From Christensenella sp034926635 (GTDB lineage Bacteria; Bacillota; Clostridia; Christensenellales; Christensenellaceae), in assembly GCA_034926635.1 (NCBI GenBank), contig JAYFQX010000006.1:62001-126000 (forward strand): a stretch of 64,000 bases of DNA, written 5' to 3'. The notes beneath the pieces were generated by a model. It was given only the letters and a program-made list of their open reading frames with translations, had not been told where the DNA came from and searched no databases. The translations under genes were made by a program, and so were the position numbers. Shown one piece after another: positions 17,142 to 24,917 of the stretch (position 1 is its first letter; each line of letters begins with the position of its first letter).

Positions 17142-17807
17142 ATGCTGGAAGGAATTAAGATCGAGGTCTATAAAGCAAATATGGAGCTGGAAAAATACGG
17201 GCTGATTATGCTGCGCTGGGGCAATATTTCCGCGCGGGATGAACGCACAGGGTATATTGTCATCAAGCCGAGCCGTATTCCATATTCCCAAATCAAGCCG
17301 GATGACATGATCGTCTGTGATCTCGCAGGAAATATCATCGAAGGATCCAAGGCTCCATCCTCGGATTTATTTACGCATCTTGAGATTTACAAAGCTTTTC
17401 CGGAAGTCATGAGCGTTGCGCATACGCATTCCAAGTGGGCGACGGTTTTCGCGCAGGCAGGGAAAAGCATTCAAAACCTCGGGACGTCGCACACGGATTA
17501 TTTTAAGTGCGATATCCCCGTGACGCGCTCTATGCGTCCGGAAGAAATCATCAGTGATTATGAAAAAAACACAGGGAAGATCATTGCGGAGGCGTTTACG
17601 CTCAAAGACCCGATGACGACGCCTGCGATCCTTGTCAAAAACCACGGCCCGTTTGTGTGGGGCAAGGATATCCCAGAGGCTGTGGATAACGCGGCGGCTC
17701 TGGAATATGTTGCGGAAATGGCTTTTTATACGCTGCGCCTTAACACGGACGCGGATATGAACAAATACCTGATCGATAAGCACACCGAAAGGAAGCAGGT
17801 ACGCTGA
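17142..17807 (+). CDS. araD: L-ribulose-5-phosphate 4-epimerase-like class II aldolase
   Basis: A 221-residue class II aldolase/AraD family enzyme. Conserved pieces in order are RWGNISARD, VIKPSRIPY, SSDLFTHLEIYKAFPEV, AHTHSKWATVFAQAG (two zinc His), GTSHTDYF (active-site Asp/Tyr region) and ILVKNHGPFVWGKD (third zinc His). GTSHTDYF...PVTR is close to the GTTHADYF...CTR block of AraD rather than fuculose aldolase. AraD interconverts L-ribulose-5-P and D-xylulose-5-P. No araA or araB is adjacent; a WYL regulator begins 1 nt after its stop. Confidence 0.82.
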   Translation: MLEGIKIEVYKANMELEKYGLIMLRWGNISARDERTGYIVIKPSRIPYSQIKPDDMIVCDLAGNIIEGSKAPSSDLFTHLEIYKAFPEVMSVAHTHSKWATVFAQAGKSIQNLGTSHTDYFKCDIPVTRSMRPEEIISDYEKNTGKIIAEAFTLKDPMTTPAILVKNHGPFVWGKDIPEAVDNAAALEYVAEMAFYTLRLNTDADMNKYLIDKHTERKQVR

Positions 17808-17808
17808 C

Positions 17809-18807
17809 ATGGGAAATAAATCCACGGGCGCAGAGCGGCAGTTGTTTATTCTTTCTTTGCTTGCGCAGCGCGCCAGCGGCTATACCGTCAGCGAGATCGT
17901 TGACGGTCTAAAACGTATGGCGGATATTGACGCCACGCGGCGGATGGTCGTGCGCGATATGGATTATATTTCTCAGAATTTTTTTGTGTACGAAGAAGAG
18001 CAGAACGGAAAAACCGTGTATAAAGCCGATAAATACGCACTCGGCGATATGGATTTCTCCATTGCGGAGGTTGTGTCGCTTTATTTTACGCGCGAGGTGC
18101 TGGAGTCCTACCGTTCCCTTGATATCGCGAGGGATGCGTTGCGCATCATCGATCGGATTTTAGGGAAAATGCCGGAGCTTTCCCGCAGCGCCATGGAAAA
18201 CGTGGAAAAGATGATTAAGATCGTCCCGCAAAGCGCACAGGAAGAAAGCATCGACGAGGAGATCCTCGAAGGGGTAAAGAATGCCGTAGAAAGCCGGTGC
18301 AGCGTGGAAATGGTCTATCGGTCTTTTTCCACAGGGCAGACGGAAACGCGCAAGTTTGATCCGTACCTTTTTGAAGTGCGCGACGGTTGCTGGCATACCA
18401 TCGGGTATTGTCACCTGCGCGGGGCTGTGCGTGATTTCAGGGTTTCGCGGATCGAGGCAATTAAGCTTTTAAATGACCCGTTTGAGCTGCCGCAGAGGTT
18501 TTATGAGGATTATCGCAAAACGCGGTTTGATAAACTGGCCGGCGACGCGCTGCAAACCGTGCGTGTGCTTTTTACGGGAAGCGCAGCACGGCTGGTAAAG
18601 GAATTTCATTCCGAAAAAGCAGACAAGCTGCAAGAAACAAAAGACGGATTGTTGTTCGAAAAGAATACGGCGGTGACCGCGGATTTAAAATCGTGGCTGC
18701 TTTCGTTTGGCAGTCAGGCGCGCGTGTTGGAGCCGGATGCACTGCGCGAAGAAATAGCAACAGAAATTTTGAGTATGGCTAAGGTATATAAGGCGGTGAA
18801 ACAATGA
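17809..18807 (+). CDS. WYL-domain HTH transcriptional regulator
   Basis: A 332-residue regulator. An N-terminal winged helix-turn-helix of DeoR/YafY type occupies about residues 1-80 (SEIVDGLKRMADIDATRRMVVRDMDYI). A WYL domain follows around 160-230 (VEMVYRSFSTGQTETRKFDPYLF, then CWHTIGYCHLRGAVRDFRVSRI). A C-terminal extension has the usual WCX-like character. WYL domains often bind nucleotides or nucleic acid ends. It sits between araD and a flavin/ferredoxin gene and overlaps the latter by 4 nt (ATGA), so it may regulate this operon. Confidence 0.88.
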   Translation: MGNKSTGAERQLFILSLLAQRASGYTVSEIVDGLKRMADIDATRRMVVRDMDYISQNFFVYEEEQNGKTVYKADKYALGDMDFSIAEVVSLYFTREVLESYRSLDIARDALRIIDRILGKMPELSRSAMENVEKMIKIVPQSAQEESIDEEILEGVKNAVESRCSVEMVYRSFSTGQTETRKFDPYLFEVRDGCWHTIGYCHLRGAVRDFRVSRIEAIKLLNDPFELPQRFYEDYRKTRFDKLAGDALQTVRVLFTGSAARLVKEFHSEKADKLQETKDGLLFEKNTAVTADLKSWLLSFGSQARVLEPDALREEIATEILSMAKVYKAVKQ

Positions 18808-19403
18808 AAACCGAAGAATATCTGAAAATGCTGCGTGAAATCAAGGATGTTGCGGCTGCAACAATAGGGGAAGACGGAAAACCTGCAGTGCGTATGATAG
18901 ATGTGATGCTCGCCGACACCGAACGACTATATTTTTTGACAGCGCGCGGCAAAGAGTTTTATGAACAATTGATGCGGCAAAAATTTACCGCGATAACGGG
19001 AATGACAAAAAAATGGGAAATGATTACCCTGCGCGGCAAAGTAGAGAACATAGGGCAGGGCATGCTCCCCGCTATTTTTGAGGCAAATCCCTCTATGGCG
19101 GAGGTATACCCGGGTGACAGTCGCGGGATTCTGGAGGTGTTTTGCCTCTATGAAGGGCAGGGCGAATATTTTAACCTATCAAAAAGTCCCATTTTTCGAG
19201 AAGATTTTTTTGTGGGAAATCCACAGGAACATAAGAAAGGATTTGAAATTACAGAAGCCTGTATTGGGTGCGGAATTTGTGCTAAAGTTTGTCCCCAGCA
19301 GTGTGTGGAAAAAGGAGAGCCGTTCGTGATCCGCCGGAAGAATTGTTTGCATTGTGGACTTTGCTTCGAGCGGTGCCCGGCTTCTGCAATTATAAGGCGG
19401 TGA
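18804..19403 (+). CDS. PNPOx-like flavin-binding domain fused to 2[4Fe-4S] ferredoxin
   Basis: A 199-residue fusion. Residues 1-125 look like a small split-barrel flavin-binding (pyridoxamine 5'-phosphate oxidase-like) domain (VAAATIGEDGKPAVRMIDVM, LYFLTARGKEFYEQL). Residues about 150-196 form a bacterial two-cluster ferredoxin with CIGCGICAKVCP and CLHCGLCFERCP. The arrangement suggests a flavin/Fe-S redox protein that passes electrons within one chain; the partner is unknown. It overlaps the WYL gene by 4 nt and precedes nadE by 4 nt. Confidence 0.82.
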   Translation: MKTEEYLKMLREIKDVAAATIGEDGKPAVRMIDVMLADTERLYFLTARGKEFYEQLMRQKFTAITGMTKKWEMITLRGKVENIGQGMLPAIFEANPSMAEVYPGDSRGILEVFCLYEGQGEYFNLSKSPIFREDFFVGNPQEHKKGFEITEACIGCGICAKVCPQQCVEKGEPFVIRRKNCLHCGLCFERCPASAIIRR

Positions 19404-19407
19404 AACA

Positions 19408-20592
19408 ATGAAGCAGAGAAGGATTTTGAATTGTATTTCCCCTGATTTTAAGCGTGATACGCAGACACAGGCGGAATATATCGAAAAGAAAAGAGAACAG
19501 ACGGTTGATTTTGTGAAGCGGTATCTTGCGGCTTCGTCGGCAAACGGCGTGGTTCTGGGGCTGTCCGGCGGAATCGACAGTTTTTTGACGTCAGCGTTAT
19601 GCGCGCAGGCTTGCCAAGACCTCGGCAAGACCATGCACATTGTGTTGCTTCCCAATGGGATACAATCGGATATTGCGGATTCTCATGAATGTGCGCAGCG
19701 TATCCTCGCCATCAATCCGCAGACTGTTTGTGATACGGTTTCCATTGAAAATGGATATCTGGGCGCAATTGCCGATCTTTCCGGCGCGCATGGGTTCGGT
19801 CAGGATACGTATACGCTGGGCAACTTGCAGCCGCGCCTGCGTATGATGTACCAATATGCCCTTGCAAAAGGCATGCTGGTTGCGGGGACGGATCACGCGA
19901 CGGAATCCATCACCGGATTTTTCACGAAATACGGCGATGGCGGCAGCGATTTTAACCCCATCCAGGAATTGGTCAAAGACGATATTTACGCAATGTCCAA
20001 AAGCTATGACGCACCGCAGTGCGTTTTGGAAAAGCAGCCCGCGGCAGGTCTTGGCATCTCAAAGACGGATGAGGACGAGCTGGGGCTTTCCTACCGGGAT
20101 ATCTGCGCTTATCTGAAAGGTTATAAAATTCCGCAGGAAGCGGCGCAAAAGCTGGAAGGGATATACAGCCGTTCCATGCACAAGCGCGCGCTTGCCGCGT
20201 CGCTCAAAGACGAATATTATACGCCAGTGACTACGACGCACATCCATGTGGGCAGCGTAGGAGATGGACGCATCGCGCAAAGCACTGTGCGTTATATCAA
20301 CGCCAACCCGGAGCAAATTGTGTTATATGCCGGGCGGCGCGCGCCCGAACAGTGTTTTTACGAAGAGATCAAAAAGACGGTGAATACGCCTGTCGCGCGG
20401 TATAATATGTTCGATACTTCCGGGCAGGAAGCGGAAAATGAGGCGTTCGGGCGTCTTGGGGATAACCTTGAGCGCAACGTTGTGGTTTCCGGCGAAGTCG
20501 GTGTGGATTTGCAGGATATCGTGGTATGGCTGATGCACAACGGTTATGAAGTCACGCTCTTAAAGGATTGCCTGACCCGCGTCAAAAAATAA
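19408..20592 (+). CDS. nadE: NAD(+) synthase with C-terminal extension
   Basis: A 394-residue protein. Residues about 20-272 are an ammonia-type NadE: LGLSGGIDSFLTSAL (PP-loop ATP site), LGNLQPRLRMMYQYALA, VAGTDHATESITGFFTKYGDGG and PAAGLGISKTDEDELGLSY. It makes NAD from deamido-NAD. Usual ammonia-dependent NadE proteins are about 250-275 residues, so some 120 C-terminal residues are extra. That part ends with VSGEVGVDLQDIVVWLMHNG followed by YEVTLLKDC, faintly like the last strand/helix of isochorismatase-type hydrolases; I treat it as unassigned. There is no N-terminal glutaminase domain. Confidence 0.92.
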   Translation: MKQRRILNCISPDFKRDTQTQAEYIEKKREQTVDFVKRYLAASSANGVVLGLSGGIDSFLTSALCAQACQDLGKTMHIVLLPNGIQSDIADSHECAQRILAINPQTVCDTVSIENGYLGAIADLSGAHGFGQDTYTLGNLQPRLRMMYQYALAKGMLVAGTDHATESITGFFTKYGDGGSDFNPIQELVKDDIYAMSKSYDAPQCVLEKQPAAGLGISKTDEDELGLSYRDICAYLKGYKIPQEAAQKLEGIYSRSMHKRALAASLKDEYYTPVTTTHIHVGSVGDGRIAQSTVRYINANPEQIVLYAGRRAPEQCFYEEIKKTVNTPVARYNMFDTSGQEAENEAFGRLGDNLERNVVVSGEVGVDLQDIVVWLMHNGYEVTLLKDCLTRVKK

Positions 20593-20609
20593 ATCAGGGT
20601 GGTAAAAGA

Positions 20610-21986
20610 ATGGATATTTTTAAATATGTGGATGAAGTAGTGGATTACTATGGCACGGTGCAATACAAATATAAAAACATCGCGCACGATTTAAAACACA
20701 TGCTGGAAGAAGTGATCGTTAAAAATTCGGAATATACGCTTAATTTGTCATATCGGGTCAAGGATCTGGAAAGTGTGAGGGAGAAGCTGATCCGCAACAG
20801 TTATTATCGGATGCACACCACAAAAGAAGAAATTGTGGCGAATATTCAGGACATCATCGGCATCCGCATTGAATGCAAATTCAGTGAGGACGAGCAATAT
20901 GTTTATAGGCTGATGCTCAAGATGTTTGATAAAACGGACGACCAGATCTTTTATTATAATGAAAAATTCCCCAAAATGCGCTTTAAGCTGAATGAAAAGC
21001 AGCCGGTGAAACAAAAAAACGGGTTTGACATTTATAAAATCGACGCGCGTTATGAGGATCACAAAGGTCAAGAAGACGAGGTGCGCGTTAATTTTGAAAT
21101 CCAGATCAAGTCTATGGTCAATATGTTCTGGGGCGATATTGAGCACAAAATTATTTACAAGAATCCTTCTTATTTTATGGTGGAACAGCAGGTGATCGAC
21201 AACCTGGTATCCATCAAGGAAAATTTGAATCTCGTGGATCACCAGCTGCATGACCTATATAAACGGTATAAGCGTGACAACAGCGCCAAGCTGCATTACC
21301 GCAAAGAGAATATCGAGAATATTATTTCCAAGCTGGTGCATGACACCATTGCGCGCAAAATGAAAAACGACCTTGGGTTTGTGGTACAGTTCAAAGAAAG
21401 CTGCGACAGTATTATAGACTACATCTTTATTGTGAACAATGCGGCGCAGATGGAAGATTACGGGCGCGTTTTGATGGAGATATTCTATATTACCAGCGAT
21501 ATGACGGGGGAACAAATGAACTTCCGCGAATCGCTGGAGCTGGAGCGCGAGTTTAATACGGGGGATGCGTTCGTGGATACCGTGGGGGTCACCATCCAAC
21601 GGCTGATGAATGCGGATTTCAACTGGCATCTTTACTGCATGATTTTGTTTGAGCTGGAGCGCGGCAGCAATATCGATAACCTGGAAACCTTTATCCGTTA
21701 TTACAAGGGAAGGCTGACGGCAAATGCGGATCTGCATAAACTGGAAGAAGTATTTCCGACAGAAGCCGCCAAAAAGATCAAGACCGATCTGCTGGCAGAA
21801 ATGGGCTATGTGTTTCGCAGAAACGCTAACATCTCGCTTTTGTACAGCTCCGGTATGAAGGAACTGTCGCGCGTGCTGAAAAAGACGGTGGATAATATTA
21901 TTAAGGATAAACCGGACTGGAACCGGGAAAAATCCATCTATTTGCTGTACCTTAACAACAGCGTGAACATAGACGAGAAAAATTGA
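20610..21986 (+). CDS. RelA/SpoT-type synthetase-domain protein, divergent
   Basis: A 458-residue protein. Residues about 25-185 match a RelA/SpoT nucleotidyltransferase domain: YRVKDLESVREKL, DIIGIRIEC (metal Asp81), FEIQIKS (Glu163) and FWGDIEHKIIYK. No HD hydrolase, TGS or ACT domain is present. The normally conserved GYRSxH substrate loop is replaced by GFDIYK (138-143). About 270 extra residues, helical and without recognised domain, follow. The family makes (p)ppGpp-like alarmones; whether this protein is active is uncertain. AGGGTGG precedes the ATG at 20610. The thrS promoter overlaps its stop codon. Confidence 0.78.
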   Translation: MDIFKYVDEVVDYYGTVQYKYKNIAHDLKHMLEEVIVKNSEYTLNLSYRVKDLESVREKLIRNSYYRMHTTKEEIVANIQDIIGIRIECKFSEDEQYVYRLMLKMFDKTDDQIFYYNEKFPKMRFKLNEKQPVKQKNGFDIYKIDARYEDHKGQEDEVRVNFEIQIKSMVNMFWGDIEHKIIYKNPSYFMVEQQVIDNLVSIKENLNLVDHQLHDLYKRYKRDNSAKLHYRKENIENIISKLVHDTIARKMKNDLGFVVQFKESCDSIIDYIFIVNNAAQMEDYGRVLMEIFYITSDMTGEQMNFRESLELEREFNTGDAFVDTVGVTIQRLMNADFNWHLYCMILFELERGSNIDNLETFIRYYKGRLTANADLHKLEEVFPTEAAKKIKTDLLAEMGYVFRRNANISLLYSSGMKELSRVLKKTVDNIIKDKPDWNREKSIYLLYLNNSVNIDEKN

Positions 21987-22011
21987 CACAAAAACGCTTT
22001 TAGCGTATGAT
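21983..22011 (+). promoter_or_regulatory. Promoter of thrS
   Basis: TTGACA (21983-21988), 17-bp spacer, TATGAT (22006-22011). The -35 box overlaps the end of the Rel-like gene. The leader is only about 35 nt, so there is no room for a T-box. Confidence 0.75.
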
Positions 22012-22051
22012 AAATATGTTTTTTAATTTAAAGGAAAGAAAGGCAAACACA

Positions 22052-23989
22052 ATGAAAATCAAACTGGCTGACGGCAGCGTCAAAGAAGTGAAGGACGGCA
22101 TGAATGCTCTTGAAATTGCAAAAGAGCTGAGCCAAAAACTGGGTAAATCCGCGGTAGCAGCGAAAATCAACGGCACCACCACCGAGCTGACCGCAACCGT
22201 CCCGGATGGCGCTACGCTGGAAATCCTGACGTTCGATGATGAAGAAGGAAAAAAGGCAGTTTGGCATACCGCTTCCCATGTGCTTGCGCAGGCTGTAAGG
22301 CGCCTGTTCCCGGAGGCAAAGCTGGCGATCGGGCCGGCGACGGATTCGGGCTTCTATTATGATTTTGATACAGAAAAACCGTTTACCAACGAAGACCTTG
22401 CCAAAATCGAAAAAGAAATGAAAAAAATCATTGCGGAGAATCTTCCGCTTACCCGCTTCACCCTTCCGCGTGAGCAGGCTATCGCAAAGATGGAAGCTGC
22501 GGGAGAGCCGTATAAGGTAGAGTTGATCCGTGATTTGCCGCAGGATGCTGTTTTAAGCTTTTATGAACAAGGCGATTTTACAGACCTGTGCGCAGGACCT
22601 CATGCCGTGAGTACCGGCAAGGTAAAAGTACCAAAGCTGCTGCGGACAGCGGGCGCATATTGGCGCGGCGACGAAAAAAATAAAATGCTCCGTCGTATTT
22701 ACGGGATCGCGTTCCCGTCGCAAAAAGAATTGGATGAGCATTTGCAGCAGATAAAAGAAGCGGAAGAGCGCGACCACAACAAGCTGGGGCGCGAGCTGCA
22801 TTATTTTACTACCAGCCCGGCAGTCGGGCAGGGGCTGCCGCTTTTGATGCCCAAGGGTGCGAAAACCATGCAGTTGCTGCAGCGTTTTGTGGAAGACGAA
22901 GAGGAAAGCAGGGGGTATGTTCTGACAAAAACGCCATTTATGGCAAAGAGCGACCTGTACAAAATATCCGGACACTGGGATCATTATAAAGACGGCATGT
23001 TTGTGCTGGGTGATGAGGAAAAAGACGATGAAGTACTTGCGCTCCGCCCCATGACCTGTCCGTTCCAGTATACGGTTTATAACGCAGAGCATCATTCCTA
23101 CAAAGACCTGCCCATTCGTTATGGGGAAACGTCTACACTATTCCGTAACGAGGCTTCGGGCGAAATGCACGGGTTGATCCGCGTGCGGCAGTTTACCCTT
23201 GCAGAAGGACACATCATCTGTACGCCGCAGCAACTGGAAGATGAATTTATGGGCGTTTTGGATCTCATACAGTATATTATGGGCGTTCTTGGAATTGAAA
23301 ACGACGTCACTTACCGTTTTTCAAAATGGGATCCCAGCGATAAGGATAAATATGTGGGAGATGCGCAGGAATGGGAACGTGTGCAGGACGCGATGCGCAC
23401 CATCCTCGACCATACAGGGCTTACTTATTATGAAGCGGACGGTGAGGCGGCTTTTTATGGTCCGAAGCTCGATATCCAGTTCAAAAACGTATTTGGCAAG
23501 GAAGATACGCTGTTTACGGTGCAGATCGACTTTGCGCTGGCAGAACGCTTTGGCATGACGTATGTGGACAGCGACGGTCAAAAAAAGACACCGTACATTA
23601 TCCACCGTTCCTCGATCGGTTGTTACGAGCGCACGCTCGCCATGCTGATCGAGAAATACGCGGGTGCGCTGCCCATGTGGATGATGAGCGAAGAAGTGCG
23701 CGTGATGAATATTACGGAAGGGGCAATGGAGTATTGCCGCGCGTTTGCAGATCGCTTGAAAAAAGCGGGTATTCGCGTAACTGTGGACGACAGACCGGAG
23801 AAGATCGGCTATAAAATCCGTGAAGCGCGCGGGGAGCGTATTCCCTATATGCTCGTTGCGGGCGATAAAGAAGTGGCAGACGGCACGTTTGCAGTGCGCC
23901 GCCGGGGGCAGGGAGAGATCGGCAACATGGCGCAGGACGCGCTTTTAGAGCTGATTACCAGTCAGGACAGGGAAAAAGTGATTTTTTAG
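22052..23989 (+). CDS. thrS: Threonyl-tRNA synthetase
   Basis: A 645-residue class II synthetase charging tRNA-Thr. The domains in order are TGS (1-65), the editing SAD domain (HTASHVLAQAVRRLFP at about 75, CAGPHAVSTGKV) and the catalytic core with motif 2 (GETSTLFRNEASGEMHGLIR). Motif 3 (IGCYERTLAMLIEKY) and a C-terminal anticodon-binding domain complete it. The ATG at 22052 has AAAGG upstream; a 15-residue-longer in-frame start is less likely. A strong promoter precedes it without a T-box. Confidence 0.97.
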   Translation: MKIKLADGSVKEVKDGMNALEIAKELSQKLGKSAVAAKINGTTTELTATVPDGATLEILTFDDEEGKKAVWHTASHVLAQAVRRLFPEAKLAIGPATDSGFYYDFDTEKPFTNEDLAKIEKEMKKIIAENLPLTRFTLPREQAIAKMEAAGEPYKVELIRDLPQDAVLSFYEQGDFTDLCAGPHAVSTGKVKVPKLLRTAGAYWRGDEKNKMLRRIYGIAFPSQKELDEHLQQIKEAEERDHNKLGRELHYFTTSPAVGQGLPLLMPKGAKTMQLLQRFVEDEEESRGYVLTKTPFMAKSDLYKISGHWDHYKDGMFVLGDEEKDDEVLALRPMTCPFQYTVYNAEHHSYKDLPIRYGETSTLFRNEASGEMHGLIRVRQFTLAEGHIICTPQQLEDEFMGVLDLIQYIMGVLGIENDVTYRFSKWDPSDKDKYVGDAQEWERVQDAMRTILDHTGLTYYEADGEAAFYGPKLDIQFKNVFGKEDTLFTVQIDFALAERFGMTYVDSDGQKKTPYIIHRSSIGCYERTLAMLIEKYAGALPMWMMSEEVRVMNITEGAMEYCRAFADRLKKAGIRVTVDDRPEKIGYKIREARGERIPYMLVAGDKEVADGTFAVRRRGQGEIGNMAQDALLELITSQDREKVIF

Positions 23990-24013
23990 GCGCAGAAAAA
24001 AACAGGAGCAGGG

Positions 24014-24457
24014 GTGACAATACAAATGGATCGCAAACGTAAAACCGCTGTTTTATGCGCGGTAATCTTATTAATATCGGTTTTTCTGGCGGGATGTTCC
24101 ACCGGGACGGAAGAAACCATCACGATCGGCAAGGACTTGATTCCTACGCTGTATTCTGTTGTGGGGCACCGTACGCGGACGGGGACTTCCACCGCGACGG
24201 AAAATGGAACAGTAACAAAATCAGTTACTTACGCGGGATTAACAAAAGAGGATGTGCAGTCGTATATTGACGCGCTTGCCGCAGACGGTTATATCCAGAC
24301 GGAAGGGACAAAGGTTGACGGCAACGCGCAACGTTTACAGATCGCCATAGAGTCTTCTACGGAAGGCAAGGTTATTTTGATCGACATTGCGTTTGATCCG
24401 CAAAGCAGTACGACGCTTACCTATACGGTGACCGACGGGACGCTTACGCGGGAATAA
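24014..24457 (+). CDS. Small putative lipoprotein
   Basis: A 147-residue protein with a lipoprotein signal: basic start, hydrophobic core VLCAVILLISVF and lipobox LAGC near residue 29. The mature part is Thr-rich and has no domain I recognise (VTKSVTYAGLTKEDVQSYID, KVILIDIAFDPQSSTTLTYT). It should be anchored to the outer face of the membrane. The GTG at 24014 has AGGAG at 5 nt; an ATG at 24026 is the alternative. It lies between thrS and the infC operon promoter. Confidence 0.7.
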   Translation: MTIQMDRKRKTAVLCAVILLISVFLAGCSTGTEETITIGKDLIPTLYSVVGHRTRTGTSTATENGTVTKSVTYAGLTKEDVQSYIDALAADGYIQTEGTKVDGNAQRLQIAIESSTEGKVILIDIAFDPQSSTTLTYTVTDGTLTRE

Positions 24458-24475
24458 CGTTTTCCCGGAAAACGC

Positions 24476-24505
24476 TTGACACAGGGGCTTTGCCTGTGCT
24501 ATCAT
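24476..24505 (+). promoter_or_regulatory. Promoter of infC-rpmI-rplT
   Basis: TTGACA (24476-24481), 18-bp spacer, TATCAT (24500-24505), about 410 bp before the infC coding sequence. Confidence 0.75.
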
Positions 24506-24511
24506 TACAGA

Positions 24512-24634
24512 GTTAAAACAAGCAGAGGCTACCCGCTTCTCACCCTAAGGCGTGCCAAAAGGGTTTATAACACACGGAAGAAGTATCATAAGTGTTTTAT
24601 TATTGCGGGTGGCGAAAGCCGCCCGCATTTTTTT
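24512..24634 (+). promoter_or_regulatory. Probable ribosomal protein L20 leader with attenuator
   Basis: The transcript start would be near 24512. The block CAGAGGCTACCCGCTTCTCACC resembles the conserved core of the L20 leader that precedes infC-rpmI-rplT in Bacillota, where excess L20 binds the RNA and promotes termination. The leader ends at a classic terminator (24605-24634). This is by position and partial sequence likeness; a covariance-model search was not possible. Confidence 0.7.
24605..24634 (+). terminator. Attenuator terminator in the infC leader
   Basis: A 9-bp stem with one G-T pair (GCGGGTGGC, 24605-24613; GCCGCCCGC, 24618-24626), GAAA tetraloop, then a run of seven Ts. Confidence 0.9.
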
Positions 24635-24698
24635 GATTCCGGGCGTGTGCAACAGAAAAAAGCGTAAAACCCCGGACACAGTAGCAGTGCTGGGGGCA

Positions 24699-24769
24699 AA
24701 GAGGAACGACCGCCCGCAAAGCGATGGAGCATCCATGGGATGCGCCGAGCCAGGCAGGGCGTGGAGCGA
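24699..24769 (+). repeat. 71-bp perfect direct repeat, copy 1
   Basis: Identical over 71 bp to 24828-24898 (period 129 bp). It contains the small inverted repeat GCATCC-ATG-GGATGC (24729-24743) and a CGCC/GGCG pair. It lies between the attenuator and the infC ribosome site. Confidence 0.95.
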
Positions 24770-24827
24770 ATGCCCCTAAAATGGGGTCCACGAAAAGTTG
24801 GTAGCCGAAGGCGTGACTTTTTGGGGT

Positions 24828-24898
24828 AAGAGGAACGACCGCCCGCAAAGCGATGGAGCATCCATGGGATGCGCCGAGCCAGGCAGGGCGTGGAGCGA
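24828..24898 (+). repeat. 71-bp perfect direct repeat, copy 2
   Basis: Second copy of the 24699-24769 repeat, ending 5 bp before the purine-rich infC ribosome site. The 58-bp spacer between the copies holds CCCC/GGGG and AAAAGT/ACTTTT inverted arms. Confidence 0.95.
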
Positions 24899-24917
24899 CG
24901 AAAGGGAGGGAAAACCC

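Larger units (their letters stand above)
24458..24917 (+). other. infC leader region (460 bp without a protein gene)
   Basis: In order it holds a small palindrome (24459-24473), a sigma-A promoter (24476-24505), an L20-type leader ending in a terminator hairpin (to 24634), two identical 71-bp repeats with a hairpin-rich 58-bp spacer, and the infC ribosome site. Open frames across the repeats are not supported as genes. Confidence 0.75.

Noticed and set aside
22012..22051. T-box riboswitch upstream of thrS
   Set aside because: The leader is only about 40 nt long, far too short for a T-box; the same holds for metG.
24798..24917. An N-terminal extension of IF-3 from 24798
   Set aside because: The added 40 residues are encoded by repeat 2 and leader sequence and would make IF-3 longer than usual; the ribosome site points to 24918.
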